Shown: in pieces, positions 53,050-61,840 of the stretch
Position numbering within the stretch: the stretch's first letter is position 1
How the letters are laid out: the number at the start of each line of letters is the position of its first letter
Source: AC-49 sp963766605
GTDB lineage: Bacteria; Actinomycetota; Thermoleophilia; Solirubrobacterales; Solirubrobacteraceae
DNA: 64,000 bases
NCBI GenBank assembly: GCA_963766605.1
Contig: CAVYAT010000004.1
Coordinates: 1 to 64,000 of the forward strand
Direction of reading: 5' to 3'
Position numbers and translations under genes: made by a program
Notes under the pieces: model-generated
What the model was told of the DNA's origin: nothing
Seen by the model: the letters and a program-made list of their open reading frames with translations, nothing else
Databases searched by the model: none

Positions 53050-53997
53050 TCAGCGCTGCCCCAGCGCTGCGAAGCCGCGGTCGAGCAGCACGCGCGACTG
53101 CTTGCCGATGTTCGGCGAGTGCAGCAGAACGACCCCGAGACGGTGGCCGCCGCGCTGCGCCGCGGCCACCAGGCTGTGCCCGGCGGCATCCGTGAAGCCG
53201 GTCTTGACGCCGATCGTTCCGGGGTAGTCCGTGCGCAACAGCGGGTTGTTGTTGTACAGGTAGAGCTTGCCGCCCTTGATCGGGAACCGCAGGACAGCCT
53301 TCTCGGTCTTGACGATCTTGGCCAGCCGCGGCTCGTCGAGCACGGCACGGGCCAGCGCCGCGAGATCGACCGCGCACGAGTGGTTGCCCTTGTCGATGAT
53401 CCCGCTGGGGCTGGTGAAGTGGGTGCACGACAGGTTGAGCTGCTGCGCGCGCTTGTTCATCAGCGCGATGAAGCGTTTCTGTGTGCCCGACACCCGCTGC
53501 GAGAGCGCGACGGCAGCGTCGTTGCCCGACGGCAACAGCAGCCCGTAGAGCATCGTCTCCAGGCGTATGTGCCTGTGGAACGGCAGCACGCCGACCTTGG
53601 AGCCGGCGGCGTGACGCGCCGAGCGGGTGATCAGGACGCGGGCGTCCGGCGGCTCGCGCTCGACGGCCAGCAGCGCGGTCATCATCTTCGTCAGCGACGC
53701 GATCGGCAGCACCTTGGTCGGGTTCTGCTGCCACAGGACGCGGCCGGTGTCGAGGTCGAACAGCAGCCCGCCGCGCGGGCGGGTCGTGAAGTTCGGGTGC
53801 ACGGGCGTCGGACCGGTGACGAGCTTGACGGCGAGCGGGAGGGGGCCGATGCCGGGCGCCGTCGGGCCGTTGATCGCCTGCACGGCGGCGTCGGTCGCCG
53901 GTGCGGCCGCGGTCCGGCTCGCGGTCGCGCCCCCGCCGCCGCAGCCCGCGACCAGCAGCGCGCCGGCGATCGACACGGCTGTCGCGCGCGCCCTCAC
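53050..53997 (-). CDS. dacA: D-alanyl-D-alanine carboxypeptidase lipoprotein (penicillin-binding protein 5-like)
   Basis: This 315-residue serine peptidase of the S11 family removes the terminal D-Ala from peptidoglycan stem peptides. It has a lipobox (LLVAGC, Cys19), Ser101/Lys104 in IASLTKMM, the SGN motif in LLPSGNDA (157-159) and KTG in GVKTGFTDAAGHS. The GTG at 53997 overlaps the rhomboid stop (GTGA). There is no C-terminal amphipathic anchor; the lipid anchor replaces it. Confidence 0.9.
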   Translation of the reverse strand: MRARATAVSIAGALLVAGCGGGGATASRTAAAPATDAAVQAINGPTAPGIGPLPLAVKLVTGPTPVHPNFTTRPRGGLLFDLDTGRVLWQQNPTKVLPIASLTKMMTALLAVEREPPDARVLITRSARHAAGSKVGVLPFHRHIRLETMLYGLLLPSGNDAAVALSQRVSGTQKRFIALMNKRAQQLNLSCTHFTSPSGIIDKGNHSCAVDLAALARAVLDEPRLAKIVKTEKAVLRFPIKGGKLYLYNNNPLLRTDYPGTIGVKTGFTDAAGHSLVAAAQRGGHRLGVVLLHSPNIGKQSRVLLDRGFAALGQR

Positions 53998-54782
53998 GTC
54001 GCCGGCGCAGGCGGCGGCACCGGTATGGCCCGGCGCAGGATGAACAGCTTGATCGCCAGCAGGCCGAACGCGAAGCCGCCGATGTGAGCGAAGTACGCGA
54101 CACCGCCGCCGGTCGGGTTGCTCAGCCCGGCGATGGCGAACACGATCTGCAGGGCGATCCAGACGCCGAGGAACACGATCGCCGGCACCTCGAGCAGGGT
54201 GAAGAAGAAGATGAGGAAGATGAACGTCAGCACGCGGGCTCGCGGGAACAGCACGAGATAGCCGGCCAGTACGCCGGCGATCGCGCCCGACGCGCCGATC
54301 GTCGGGTTCGTCGAGCCTGGGTCGATCGCCACCTGGAGAGCCATCGCCGCGAGGCCGGCGAGCACATAGAACAGCGGGAAGCGGATCCGGCCCAGCGCGG
54401 TCTCGACGTTGGCTCCGAAGATCCACAGGAACAGCATGTTGCCGCCGAGGTGCAGCAGCCCGCCGTGCATGAACATCGAGGTGAACGGCGTGATCCACGT
54501 CGCCGGCTGGCGCAGCGGGTAGCGGGGGCCGCTGCACACGACGGAGCCCGTGTCGACCGTGTGGGCGTTGAGCGCGTAGCCGCAGTGCGTGCCCGGATGG
54601 GCGAGCTCGGTGGGGATCGCCCCGAACTTGATCAGGTTCAGCATGTAGTGGTTCGAGCTCGGGTCGCCGAGCGTGATCCCGCCGCGCTGCCACAGGAAGT
54701 ACGCCAGCACGTTGGCGACGACGAGCACGATCGTGACGATCGGCAGCCGCGTGCTGGGGATGTTGTCCTTGAGCGGGAACAC
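53994..54782 (-). CDS. rhomboid-family intramembrane serine protease
   Basis: This 262-residue membrane protein has about six helices. Motifs are TSMFMHGGLLHLGGNMLFLWIFG (read in parts; the HGG..H and N region), catalytic Ser165 in TIGASGAIAG and His233 in YFAHIGGFAFG. It cleaves membrane proteins within or near the bilayer. The long first loop (NHYMLNLIKFGAIPTELAHP) is typical of actinobacterial rhomboids. It is cotranscribed with the carboxypeptidase; target unknown. Confidence 0.92.
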   Translation of the reverse strand: MFPLKDNIPSTRLPIVTIVLVVANVLAYFLWQRGGITLGDPSSNHYMLNLIKFGAIPTELAHPGTHCGYALNAHTVDTGSVVCSGPRYPLRQPATWITPFTSMFMHGGLLHLGGNMLFLWIFGANVETALGRIRFPLFYVLAGLAAMALQVAIDPGSTNPTIGASGAIAGVLAGYLVLFPRARVLTFIFLIFFFTLLEVPAIVFLGVWIALQIVFAIAGLSNPTGGGVAYFAHIGGFAFGLLAIKLFILRRAIPVPPPAPAT

Positions 54783-54819
54783 TCCCGCGCCAGGGTACGG
54801 CTCCGCTCAGCCGACGGCC

Positions 54820-55812
54820 TCAGCCCGCCGCAGCGGCGAGCGGGCCGCTGCCGGGCTCGGCCTGGGGTACGTGCTGGTCGGCGTGGTAGGACGAGCGGAC
54901 GAGCGGGCCGGCGGCGATGTGGTCGAAGCCGAGCTCGTAGGCGGCGATCTCCAGCGCCTTGAACTCGTCGGGGTGCCAGTAGCGGACGACCGGCAGGTGG
55001 CGTTCGGTCGGGCGCAGGTACTGGCCGACCGTCAGGACCTGAACCCCGGCGCCGCGCAGGTCGGCGAACGCGGCGACCATCTCGTCGTGGGTCTCGCCGA
55101 GCCCGACCATCAGCCCCGACTTCGTCACCAGCCCACGGCCCCCCATCTCGCGCGCGTTGGCCAGCACGCGCAGCGAGCGCTGCCACGTCGACCCGCGGCG
55201 CGCCAGCGGGTACAGCCGCGGCACGACCTCGACGTTGTGGTTGAACACGTCGGGGCGCTCAGCGAGCACCGTCGCCAGCGGCATCTCCTGGCCCTGGAAG
55301 TCGGGGGTCAGGACCTCGACCTTGCAGCGCGGCGCCTGGCGGCGGACCTGGCGGATGACGGCGGCCCAGATGCGCGCACCCTTGTCGGGCAGATCGTCGC
55401 GATCGACGCTCGTGATGACCGCGTGGCGCAGCCCCATCCGGGCGATCGTCCGCGCGACGCGCGCCGGCTCGAGCGGGTCGTTCCACGTCGGCCGTCCGGT
55501 CTTGACGTTGCAGAAGCCGCAGCGCCGCGTACACGTGTCGCCGAGGATCATGAACGTCGCCGTGCCGCGCTCCCAGCACTCGCCGACGTTCGGGCACGCC
55601 GCCTCCTGGCAGACGGTGTGCAGGTTCTCGGAGCGGATCAGCTCGGTCAGCTCGCGGTAGCGCTCGCCGCCCGGCGGCGGCACCTTGAACCACGGCGGCT
55701 TGCGGGCGCGGATCGGCTGAACGTCGGGACCGAGGACCTTGAGGACGTCCATCCCGCCGGGGTTGGCCCGCGAGCGGGTCGAGTGCGTGCGCTGCGCGTT
55801 GTCGTAGGGCAC
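54820..55812 (-). CDS. lipA: lipoyl synthase
   Basis: This 330-residue radical-SAM enzyme inserts two sulfurs into octanoyl groups on lipoyl domains. It has the auxiliary cluster C(x4)C(x5)C in VCQEAACPNVGECW, the radical-SAM CxxxCxxC in TCTRRCGFC, VTSVDRDDLPDKGA, FNHNVEVVPRLYP, TKSGLMVGLGET and the C-terminal RSSYHAD with the cluster-binding Ser. It lies 12 bases after lipB in the same direction. Start at ATG 55812, although ATG at the MDVLKVLG residue is possible. Confidence 0.96.
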   Translation of the reverse strand: MPYDNAQRTHSTRSRANPGGMDVLKVLGPDVQPIRARKPPWFKVPPPGGERYRELTELIRSENLHTVCQEAACPNVGECWERGTATFMILGDTCTRRCGFCNVKTGRPTWNDPLEPARVARTIARMGLRHAVITSVDRDDLPDKGARIWAAVIRQVRRQAPRCKVEVLTPDFQGQEMPLATVLAERPDVFNHNVEVVPRLYPLARRGSTWQRSLRVLANAREMGGRGLVTKSGLMVGLGETHDEMVAAFADLRGAGVQVLTVGQYLRPTERHLPVVRYWHPDEFKALEIAAYELGFDHIAAGPLVRSSYHADQHVPQAEPGSGPLAAAAG

Positions 55813-55824
55813 TGCCGACAGACG

Positions 55825-56514
55825 TTAGCGCGCGCCCGCGAGCACGCCGTGCAGCAGCGACGGATCGACGGCCCGCGCGGTGGCCCGGTGCTGGGCGGCG
55901 AACGCGGCGGCGAAGCGCTCGCGCAGATCCGGCAGCGTGTCGGCGCGCCCGGTCTCGGCGGCGATCGAGGTCATCCGCACGTCGGGCAGCCCGCACGGGA
56001 TCACCCACTCAAACGGCGTCAGGTCGTTGTCGGCGTTGATCGCGATCCCGTGGGTCGTCACGCCGCGGCTGACATGCACCCCGATCGAGGCGATCTTGCG
56101 GTCGGCCACCCACACGCCGGTGTAGTCGGCGCCCTCGTCGGGCCGCGCGCGGGCGGCGATCCCCTCGGCCGCCAGCGCGTCGATCGCCGCGCGCTCGAAC
56201 AGGCGCACGAACGCGACGACGTCGTCGATCTCGGCGATCGCGTAGCCGACGAGCTGCCCCGGGCCGTGGTAGGTGACGCGCCCGCCGCGGCGCACGTCGA
56301 CGATCTCGATCCCGCGGTCGGCGTACCACCGCTCGCCGAGCGGCAACTCGCCGTCGCGCGTCCGGCGCCCGCGCGTGAACACCGGCGGGTGCTCGAGCGT
56401 CAACAGCACGTCGGGGATCGCGCCGTCCTGGCGGGCGACGCGCAGGCCCTCCTGCAGCGCGAGCGCCTCGCCGTAGGCGACGACGCCCAGGTCGCAGGTC
56501 CACAGCTCGCTCAT
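55825..56514 (-). CDS. lipB: octanoyltransferase
   Basis: This 229-residue transferase moves octanoyl groups from acyl carrier protein to lipoyl domains. It shows RRGGRVTYHGPGQLVGY, the catalytic Lys in DRKIASIGVHVSRGVTTHG and Cys in WVIPCGLPDVRMTS. Start at ATG 56514 (MSELWTCDLG). It forms the usual lipB-lipA pair and supplies the E2 enzyme encoded at 59.7-61.0 kb. Confidence 0.95.
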   Translation of the reverse strand: MSELWTCDLGVVAYGEALALQEGLRVARQDGAIPDVLLTLEHPPVFTRGRRTRDGELPLGERWYADRGIEIVDVRRGGRVTYHGPGQLVGYAIAEIDDVVAFVRLFERAAIDALAAEGIAARARPDEGADYTGVWVADRKIASIGVHVSRGVTTHGIAINADNDLTPFEWVIPCGLPDVRMTSIAAETGRADTLPDLRERFAAAFAAQHRATARAVDPSLLHGVLAGAR

Positions 56515-56539
56515 GTATCCATGGTGGCACCCTGTGACC

Positions 56540-57151
56540 ATGGGCGCCATCGACAGCGGCGCATGGCGGCGGCGGATGCGCTGGCGCCTGCGGGGCGCGC
56601 TGACGTGGCCGCTGTTCGTGGTGCTGACGGTGCTCGAAGCGGTTGCGATCCACCTGTGGCCGATCGCCGGCGATCGCACCGGCCCGGTCGCCGCCCTGCT
56701 GCTGGCCGGTTTCGTCAACTGGATGGCGGTGGCCGTCGGCGCGCCGCTGCTCGCCCGCTGGCGCCGGCGTCGCCGCGCGCCGTCGGAGCCGCTGGCGATC
56801 GCGACCGACCGCGCCGCAACCGGTCTGCTGTGCGGCGTCGCCGTCGTGTTCGCCGTCGCCGCGGGACTCAACCACTCCAACGTGACCGCGCGCGGGCGGG
56901 AGGACGCGGCGATGCGCCTCGCGGTCCTACGCGTCGTCCACGCGCGCTTCCCCGCCTACCTGTCCGGCCTGACGCGGCTCGACGTCGACCGTCCGGCCGA
57001 CCACCTGTACCGGACCTGCGTCACCGGGCTGGACCCCCAGCGCCCGTTGTGCATGTACGTCGAGACCGACCGCACGCCGGCGCGGGTGCGCATCGACAGC
57101 GACCGCCGGCCCAACGCGGCGCTGTTCGGCCCGGGCCCGGCGGACGGGTGA
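56540..57151 (+). CDS. membrane protein of unknown function
   Basis: This 203-residue protein has three membrane helices (TWPLFVVLTVLEAVAIHL, VAALLLAGFVNWMAVAVGAPLL and TGLLCGVAVVFAVAAGL) and a C-terminal extracytoplasmic part (VLRVVHARFPAYLSGLTRLDV, HLYRTCVTGLDPQRPLCMYVETD) with a Cys pair. The layout suggests a small conserved envelope protein. It is divergent from lipB with only 25 bases between starts. No known family. Confidence 0.65.
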   Translation: MGAIDSGAWRRRMRWRLRGALTWPLFVVLTVLEAVAIHLWPIAGDRTGPVAALLLAGFVNWMAVAVGAPLLARWRRRRRAPSEPLAIATDRAATGLLCGVAVVFAVAAGLNHSNVTARGREDAAMRLAVLRVVHARFPAYLSGLTRLDVDRPADHLYRTCVTGLDPQRPLCMYVETDRTPARVRIDSDRRPNAALFGPGPADG

Positions 57152-57160
57152 GCGAGGCGG

Positions 57161-59618
57161 TCAGCCGGCCACGCTGCGCGCGCGGCCGGACTCCTTGGCC
57201 GCGTACAGCGCGGCGTCGGCGCGGGCGACCGCTTCGGGCGCTGCCTCCGCGCCGTCCCACTGCACGATCCCGACCGAGCAGCTGACGCCGGCCGGCGTCG
57301 CCAGCCGCAGGCGCTCGACCAGCGCCTGACCGTCCTGGAGCGAACAGTCGGGCAGCAGCACGGCGAACTCGTCGCCGCCGACACGGGCCATCAGGTCGCC
57401 GCTGCGCAGCTCGGCCGTCCACGCCGCGGTCGCGGCCGACAGCAGCCGGTCGCCGGCCTGGTGGCCGTAGCTGTCGTTGTAGAGCTTGAAGTGGTCGAGG
57501 TCGACGAGCGCCAGGCAGACCGGGTTGCCGAACCGCTTGGCGTGGGTCAGCTCGATCTCGATCCGCTCGTCCCACACGCGGCGGTTGGCCAGGCCGGTCA
57601 GCGGGTCGGTGCGGGCGAGCTCGCGCAGCTGCGCGCTCAGGCGCGCGCGCTCGATGATCGTCGCCATCTCGGCCGCCAGCAGGCGGATGACCGAGCTCTC
57701 GCGCGGGCTCAGCGCCTGGCGGGTCTCCGCCCAGGCGATCGACAGCACGCCGAGCAGTTCTGAGCCGCGCATGATCGGCTCGTAGACGGCCGAGCGCACC
57801 TTGATTGCCGAGCCCCAGTTCTGCGACAGGACGTCGCCGAGGTCGCCGATGAACAGCCGCTCACGCGAGCTGGCGCAGAGCCCGGAGGTCAGCGGCACGT
57901 CGGCGAACTTGCGCTCCGACCCCAGCGGGGCGTGGCACGTCGATCGAGGCGGTCATCACCATCCGGTCGGAGCCGCGGATCTCGAGCAGCGCGACGTTCG
58001 CCGCGCCGACGATCTGGCCCGCGACCTCGCAGACCTCATGGCCCGGGTTGTCGGCCGCGCCGGCGTCGCGGGCGACGCGGGCGATCGTGAGCATGTCGAC
58101 CTGCTGGCGCTGGAGCTCGTGCTCGGCGCGCTTGCGCTGGGTGATGTCGAGCACGTGGGTCAGCGCCCACATCGCGCGCCCGGTGCTGTCGCGGGCGATG
58201 TCGACGCAGCTCAGGACCCAGACGGTCGAGCCGTCGCGGCGGATCAGGCGCTTCTCGCGCACCAGCGTGCCGCCGTGGCGCAACAGCTGCCGAGAGCCTC
58301 CGCTGGTCCTCGTCGCGGTCCTCGGGGTGGGTGAACTCGCGGTACGCGCGGTCCAGCAGCTCCGTGCGGTCGTAGCCGAGCAGCTCGGCGAGCGCCCGGT
58401 TGACGTTCAGCCACGTGCCGTCGGGGCGCGCGAGGCTCATGCCGACCGGGGCGTCGTCGAACGAACGGCGGAAGCGGTCCTCGATCTCGTGGCGGTCGGG
58501 TGACGTCGTCGGCCATGCCGGACACGCCGATCAGCTCGCCGTCGACATCGAACACCGGGAAGGCGACCGACGAGATCCAGCGCGCGCCCGACGGCGTGAC
58601 CAGCTCATCCTCGAACTCGATCGCCTCGCCGGTCGTGATCACCGTCAGGTCGCGCTCCGAGACGATCGGGACGCAATGGGGCGGGCAGGACGTCCTCGTC
58701 GCAGGCGCCGACGAAGTCGGCCGGGTCCCGAGCCGAAGAGCGACGCGAACTGCGGATTGACGAACGCGTAGCGGCGATCGAGGTCCTTGAACCAGATCGC
58801 TGACGGAGAGTGCTCGAAGATCGCCTCGAGCTGGGCGCGCATCGTGCGCTCGCGCTGCTCGGCCGCGCGGCGACTCGGTGACGTCCATCACGCCGCCGAC
58901 GACGCCGGTGATCTCCCCGGCGGCGTCCTTGATCGGCACGCAGCGGGTGTCGAGCCAGTGCACCTGCCGTCGGGACGGACCATCCGGTGCTGGATGTGGA
59001 TCGGCTGGCCCGCACGCAGTCGCTCGATCTCGGCAAACACGGTCGGGAGGTCTTCGCGCGGCACCGTGCGCAGTGCCCGGCGGAAGCTGTCGGGGTCCTC
59101 CTCGGTCACGCCGGTCAGCTCGACGCAGAGGGGGTTGACCGAGATCGGGCGAGGTCGCCGTCGAGCTCGAAGTGGCCGAGCGGCGCCAGATCGCGGCGGG
59201 CGGCGTCGCGCTGTTCGGCACGCCGGGCCCGGCGGCGCGCGGCGGTCAGGGCCAGCGCGTGGCGCACGCCGCGCATCAGCGCCAGCTCGTCACCGGCAAC
59301 GACGCCGTCGAACGCGCCGCGCCGAGGGCGTCGAGCGCACCGTCGGCGTCGACGGCCACGGCGACGACCGGCAGCGCGTCTTGGTCGGCGAGCACGTCGG
59401 CGAGCAGCGGGGCGCCAGCCGGTGCGACGAGGCAGTCGAACTCTTCCCGCGCCAGCGCGTCGCGCGCTGCGCGCTCGTGTGGGCCTCCAGGGTGCGCAGT
59501 CGGCGCGGTGTCCCGGAGCGCCCGGCGCATACGGGCGGCAGTGTCCAGCATCGAAGTCGACGAGCAGGAGGCGGCCCGCCTTGCTCGTGGTCCATTGCGG
59601 GTGATGTCGGCAATTCAC
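57161..59618 (-). CDS. multi-PAS/GAF diguanylate cyclase, many frameshifts
   Basis: This is an approximately 810-residue cytoplasmic sensor. Joined frames give a degenerate receiver-like N-terminus (LLLVDFDA, REEFDCLVAPAG), then three PAS domains (FRRALRTVPREDLPTVF; IFEHSPSAIWFKDLDRRYAF; GTWLNVNRALAELLGYDRTEL), a GAF segment, and a complete GGDEF domain. The last contains TDPLTGLANRRVW, LVDLDHFKLYNDSYGHQAGD and RVGGDEFAVLL, with an RxxD site (RSGD) five residues ahead. It makes c-di-GMP. The stop at 57161 is firm; the GTG start at 59618 is tentative. About eight one-base breaks occur between 57.9 and 59.6 kb, while the last 245 codons are clean. Confidence 0.8.
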
Positions 59619-59661
59619 CGAAAAACTTGAGTCCCGATTCTCTGCCGAGTGAAGTGACGCT

Positions 59662-60955
59662 TTACAGCGCCAGCGAAAACGGCTGCTCCAGCAGCTCGCG
59701 GACCCTCGCGGCGAAGCGCGCCGCGTCGGCGCCGTAGAGGATCCGGTGGTCGCACGAGAGGGTCACGTCGAGCGTGTGACGGGGCACGACCTGGCCGTCG
59801 CGGACGACGGCGCGCTGCTCGAGCGCGCCGACGGCGAGGATCGCCGCCTGCGGCGGGTTGATGACCGCCGTGAAGCGCGTCACGCCGAACATCCCGAGGT
59901 TCGAGACGGTGAACGTCGCGCCGCCGAGCTCAGGCGGGGTGATCGTCGCCGTCGCGGACCTTGCCGGCCAGCTCGCGGCTGTCGCGTGCGATCTCGCCGA
60001 GCGAGCGGCGGTCGGCGTCGAAGACGGTCGGCACGATCAGGCTGTCCTGCGCGGCGACGGCGATGCCGACGTTGACCCGCGAATAGCAGCTCGAAGTGGC
60101 CGTCGCGGTAGGCGCCGTTGGCACGCGGCATCTCGCGCAGGGCCAGTGCGCAGGCCTTGACGATCATGTCGTTGTAGGACGGCACCACGGCGTCGGGGCC
60201 GGCGCGTCGCCTTGAGCTGCGCACGCATCGCCACGCACGACTCCATGTCGACCGTGACGGTCAGCGTGAAGTCGGGCACCGTGGCGCGCGACTCGGCCAT
60301 CCGGCGGGCGACGAGCTGCTGCGTGCGGGTCAGCTCGGCGAGCTCGACGTCGCCCTTGGCGGTCGGGATCGCGGGCTCGGCCGTTGGCGCGGGTGCGGCG
60401 ATCGGAGCAGGCGCGGGCGCTGGCGGCGCGACGAGCGCGGGCGCCGGAGCGGGCGGAGCATCCTGCGCGGCGGCGGCCTCGACGTCAGCCCGGACGATCC
60501 GCCCGCCGGGGCCGGTCCCGGTCAGCGTGGCCAGGTCGACGTTGCGATCCTGCGCGAGGCGACGGGCCAGCGGCGAGGCCTTGGCCCGGGCGCCGGGCGC
60601 CGCACGGTCGCGACCGCAGGCGCCGCCGGGCGCGGGCGCGGCCGGGGCGGGCGCGGCCGCGGGGGCCGCGAGCCGGAGCCGGAGCGTCGCCGTTCTCCGA
60701 CGCGGGCGGGGTGGGGCGGGCCGCGGTCTCGCCGATCGTCGCGATCGGCGCCCCGATCGGCAGCGTGTCGCCTTCGGCGGCGATGATCGTCAACACGCCT
60801 GCCGCGTCGGCCTCGTAGGTCATCGTCGCCTTGTCGGTCTCGATCTCGACGAGCTCCTCGCCGCGGGCAACGGCTTCCCCGTCGCTTTTCAGCCACTTGA
60901 GGATCGTCCCCTCTTCCATGGAGTCCGACAGGCGGGGCATGACGACTTCTGGCAC
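59662..60955 (-). CDS. dihydrolipoamide acyltransferase (E2) of a 2-oxoacid dehydrogenase complex, frameshifted
   Basis: Joined frames give a lipoyl domain (DSMEEGTILKWLKSDGEAV, lipoyl Lys in EIETDKATMTYEAD), an Ala/Pro linker, a peripheral-subunit-binding domain (ASPLARRLAQDRNVDLATLT, GTGPGGRIV) and the catalytic core. The core holds TRTQQLVARRMAESRATVP, VPSYNDMIVKACALAL, VNVGIAVAAQDSLIVPTV and active-site LSCDHRILYGADAA. It transfers acetyl or branched acyl groups from lipoamide to CoA. About 430 residues, one lipoyl domain, start GTG 60955. At least four one-base breaks. Genes for E1 or E3 are not in the window, so pyruvate versus branched-chain specificity is open. Confidence 0.85.
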
Positions 60956-61045
60956 CCCCCAAGCTTAATGGTCCACAATCGCCGGATGGGTCCTGACCCG
61001 CCCGACGCGCTCTGGCCGCGGCCCCGCGACCCCTAGGATCGAGCG

Positions 61046-61840
61046 ATGGCGCAGGTCGAACTGTCTGACGTCGCACTGCACTATGAGACGCGTGGCGACG
61101 GCCCGCCGGTGCTGCTGATCGCGGGCATCCCGGCGATCGTCAGCGACTGGGAGCCGGTCGCGGCCGGGCTCACGCTGGCCGGCTACCGCACGATCGCCTA
61201 CGACAACCGCGGCAGCGGTGACAGCTCCGTGCCGCCGGGGCCGTACTCGACCGCGCAGATGGCCCAGGACGCCGTCGGCCTGCTCGACCACCTCGGCATC
61301 GAGCGAGCCCACGTCTTCGGCATGTCGATGGGCGGCATGATCGCCCAGGAGCTGGCGATCGCCTCCCCCGACCGGGTCGATCACCTCGTTCTGGGCTGCA
61401 CCCACGCCGGCGTGGCCCACGCAGCGCCGATGCCGCGCGAGACCGGCCGCGCGTTCGCGATGGCGACCGACGACTGGGCGCAGCGGATGGCCGCGCTGGC
61501 GCCCAAGGCGTTCGCGCCGGACGCGGAGGCCGATCTGGTCGCTGCATTCGTCGCCAAGAAGAGCAACGACGTCCAGGACCCGGATGGTTACGCGGCGCAG
61601 GTCGACGCCGTGCTCGCCCACGACAGCGCCGACCGCCTGAAGGACATTGCCGCGCCGACGCTCGTCATCACCGGCGACCAGGACCAGGTCATTCCGGCGG
61701 CCAGCAGCGACCTGCTCGTCGACCGGATCCCCGACGCGCGCCTGGTAGATCGTCCACGGCACCGGCCACCTGTTCTTCATCGAGCGCCCGGCCCAGTCGC
61801 TGATGCGCTGACCGAGTTCCTGGGTGCGCTGACCGGCTAG
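61046..61840 (+). CDS. alpha/beta hydrolase, small compensated frameshift near the end
   Basis: This roughly 264-residue hydrolase has the oxyanion region LLIAGIPAIVSDWEPV, AYDNRGSGDSS, nucleophile Ser94 in VFGMSMGGMIAQEL, and acid in ITGDQDQVIPA. The catalytic His segment reads IVHGTGHLFFIERP only after a one-base shift near 61746, with return near 61800; uncorrected, the frame gives an implausible basic stretch without that His. The pattern indicates two indel errors. 3-oxoadipate-enol-lactonase-like or esterase function is possible. The stop shares CTAG with the convergent GGDEF-EAL gene. Confidence 0.85.
   Translation: MAQVELSDVALHYETRGDGPPVLLIAGIPAIVSDWEPVAAGLTLAGYRTIAYDNRGSGDSSVPPGPYSTAQMAQDAVGLLDHLGIERAHVFGMSMGGMIAQELAIASPDRVDHLVLGCTHAGVAHAAPMPRETGRAFAMATDDWAQRMAALAPKAFAPDAEADLVAAFVAKKSNDVQDPDGYAAQVDAVLAHDSADRLKDIAAPTLVITGDQDQVIPAASSDLLVDRIPDARLVDRPRHRPPVLHRAPGPVADALTEFLGALTG

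Noticed and set aside
53050..53348. N-terminal extension of the larger acyl-CoA dehydrogenase frame to 53348
   Set aside because: That stretch is an opposite-frame reading of the carboxypeptidase gene; the GTG at 52988 with AAGGAG is the true start.
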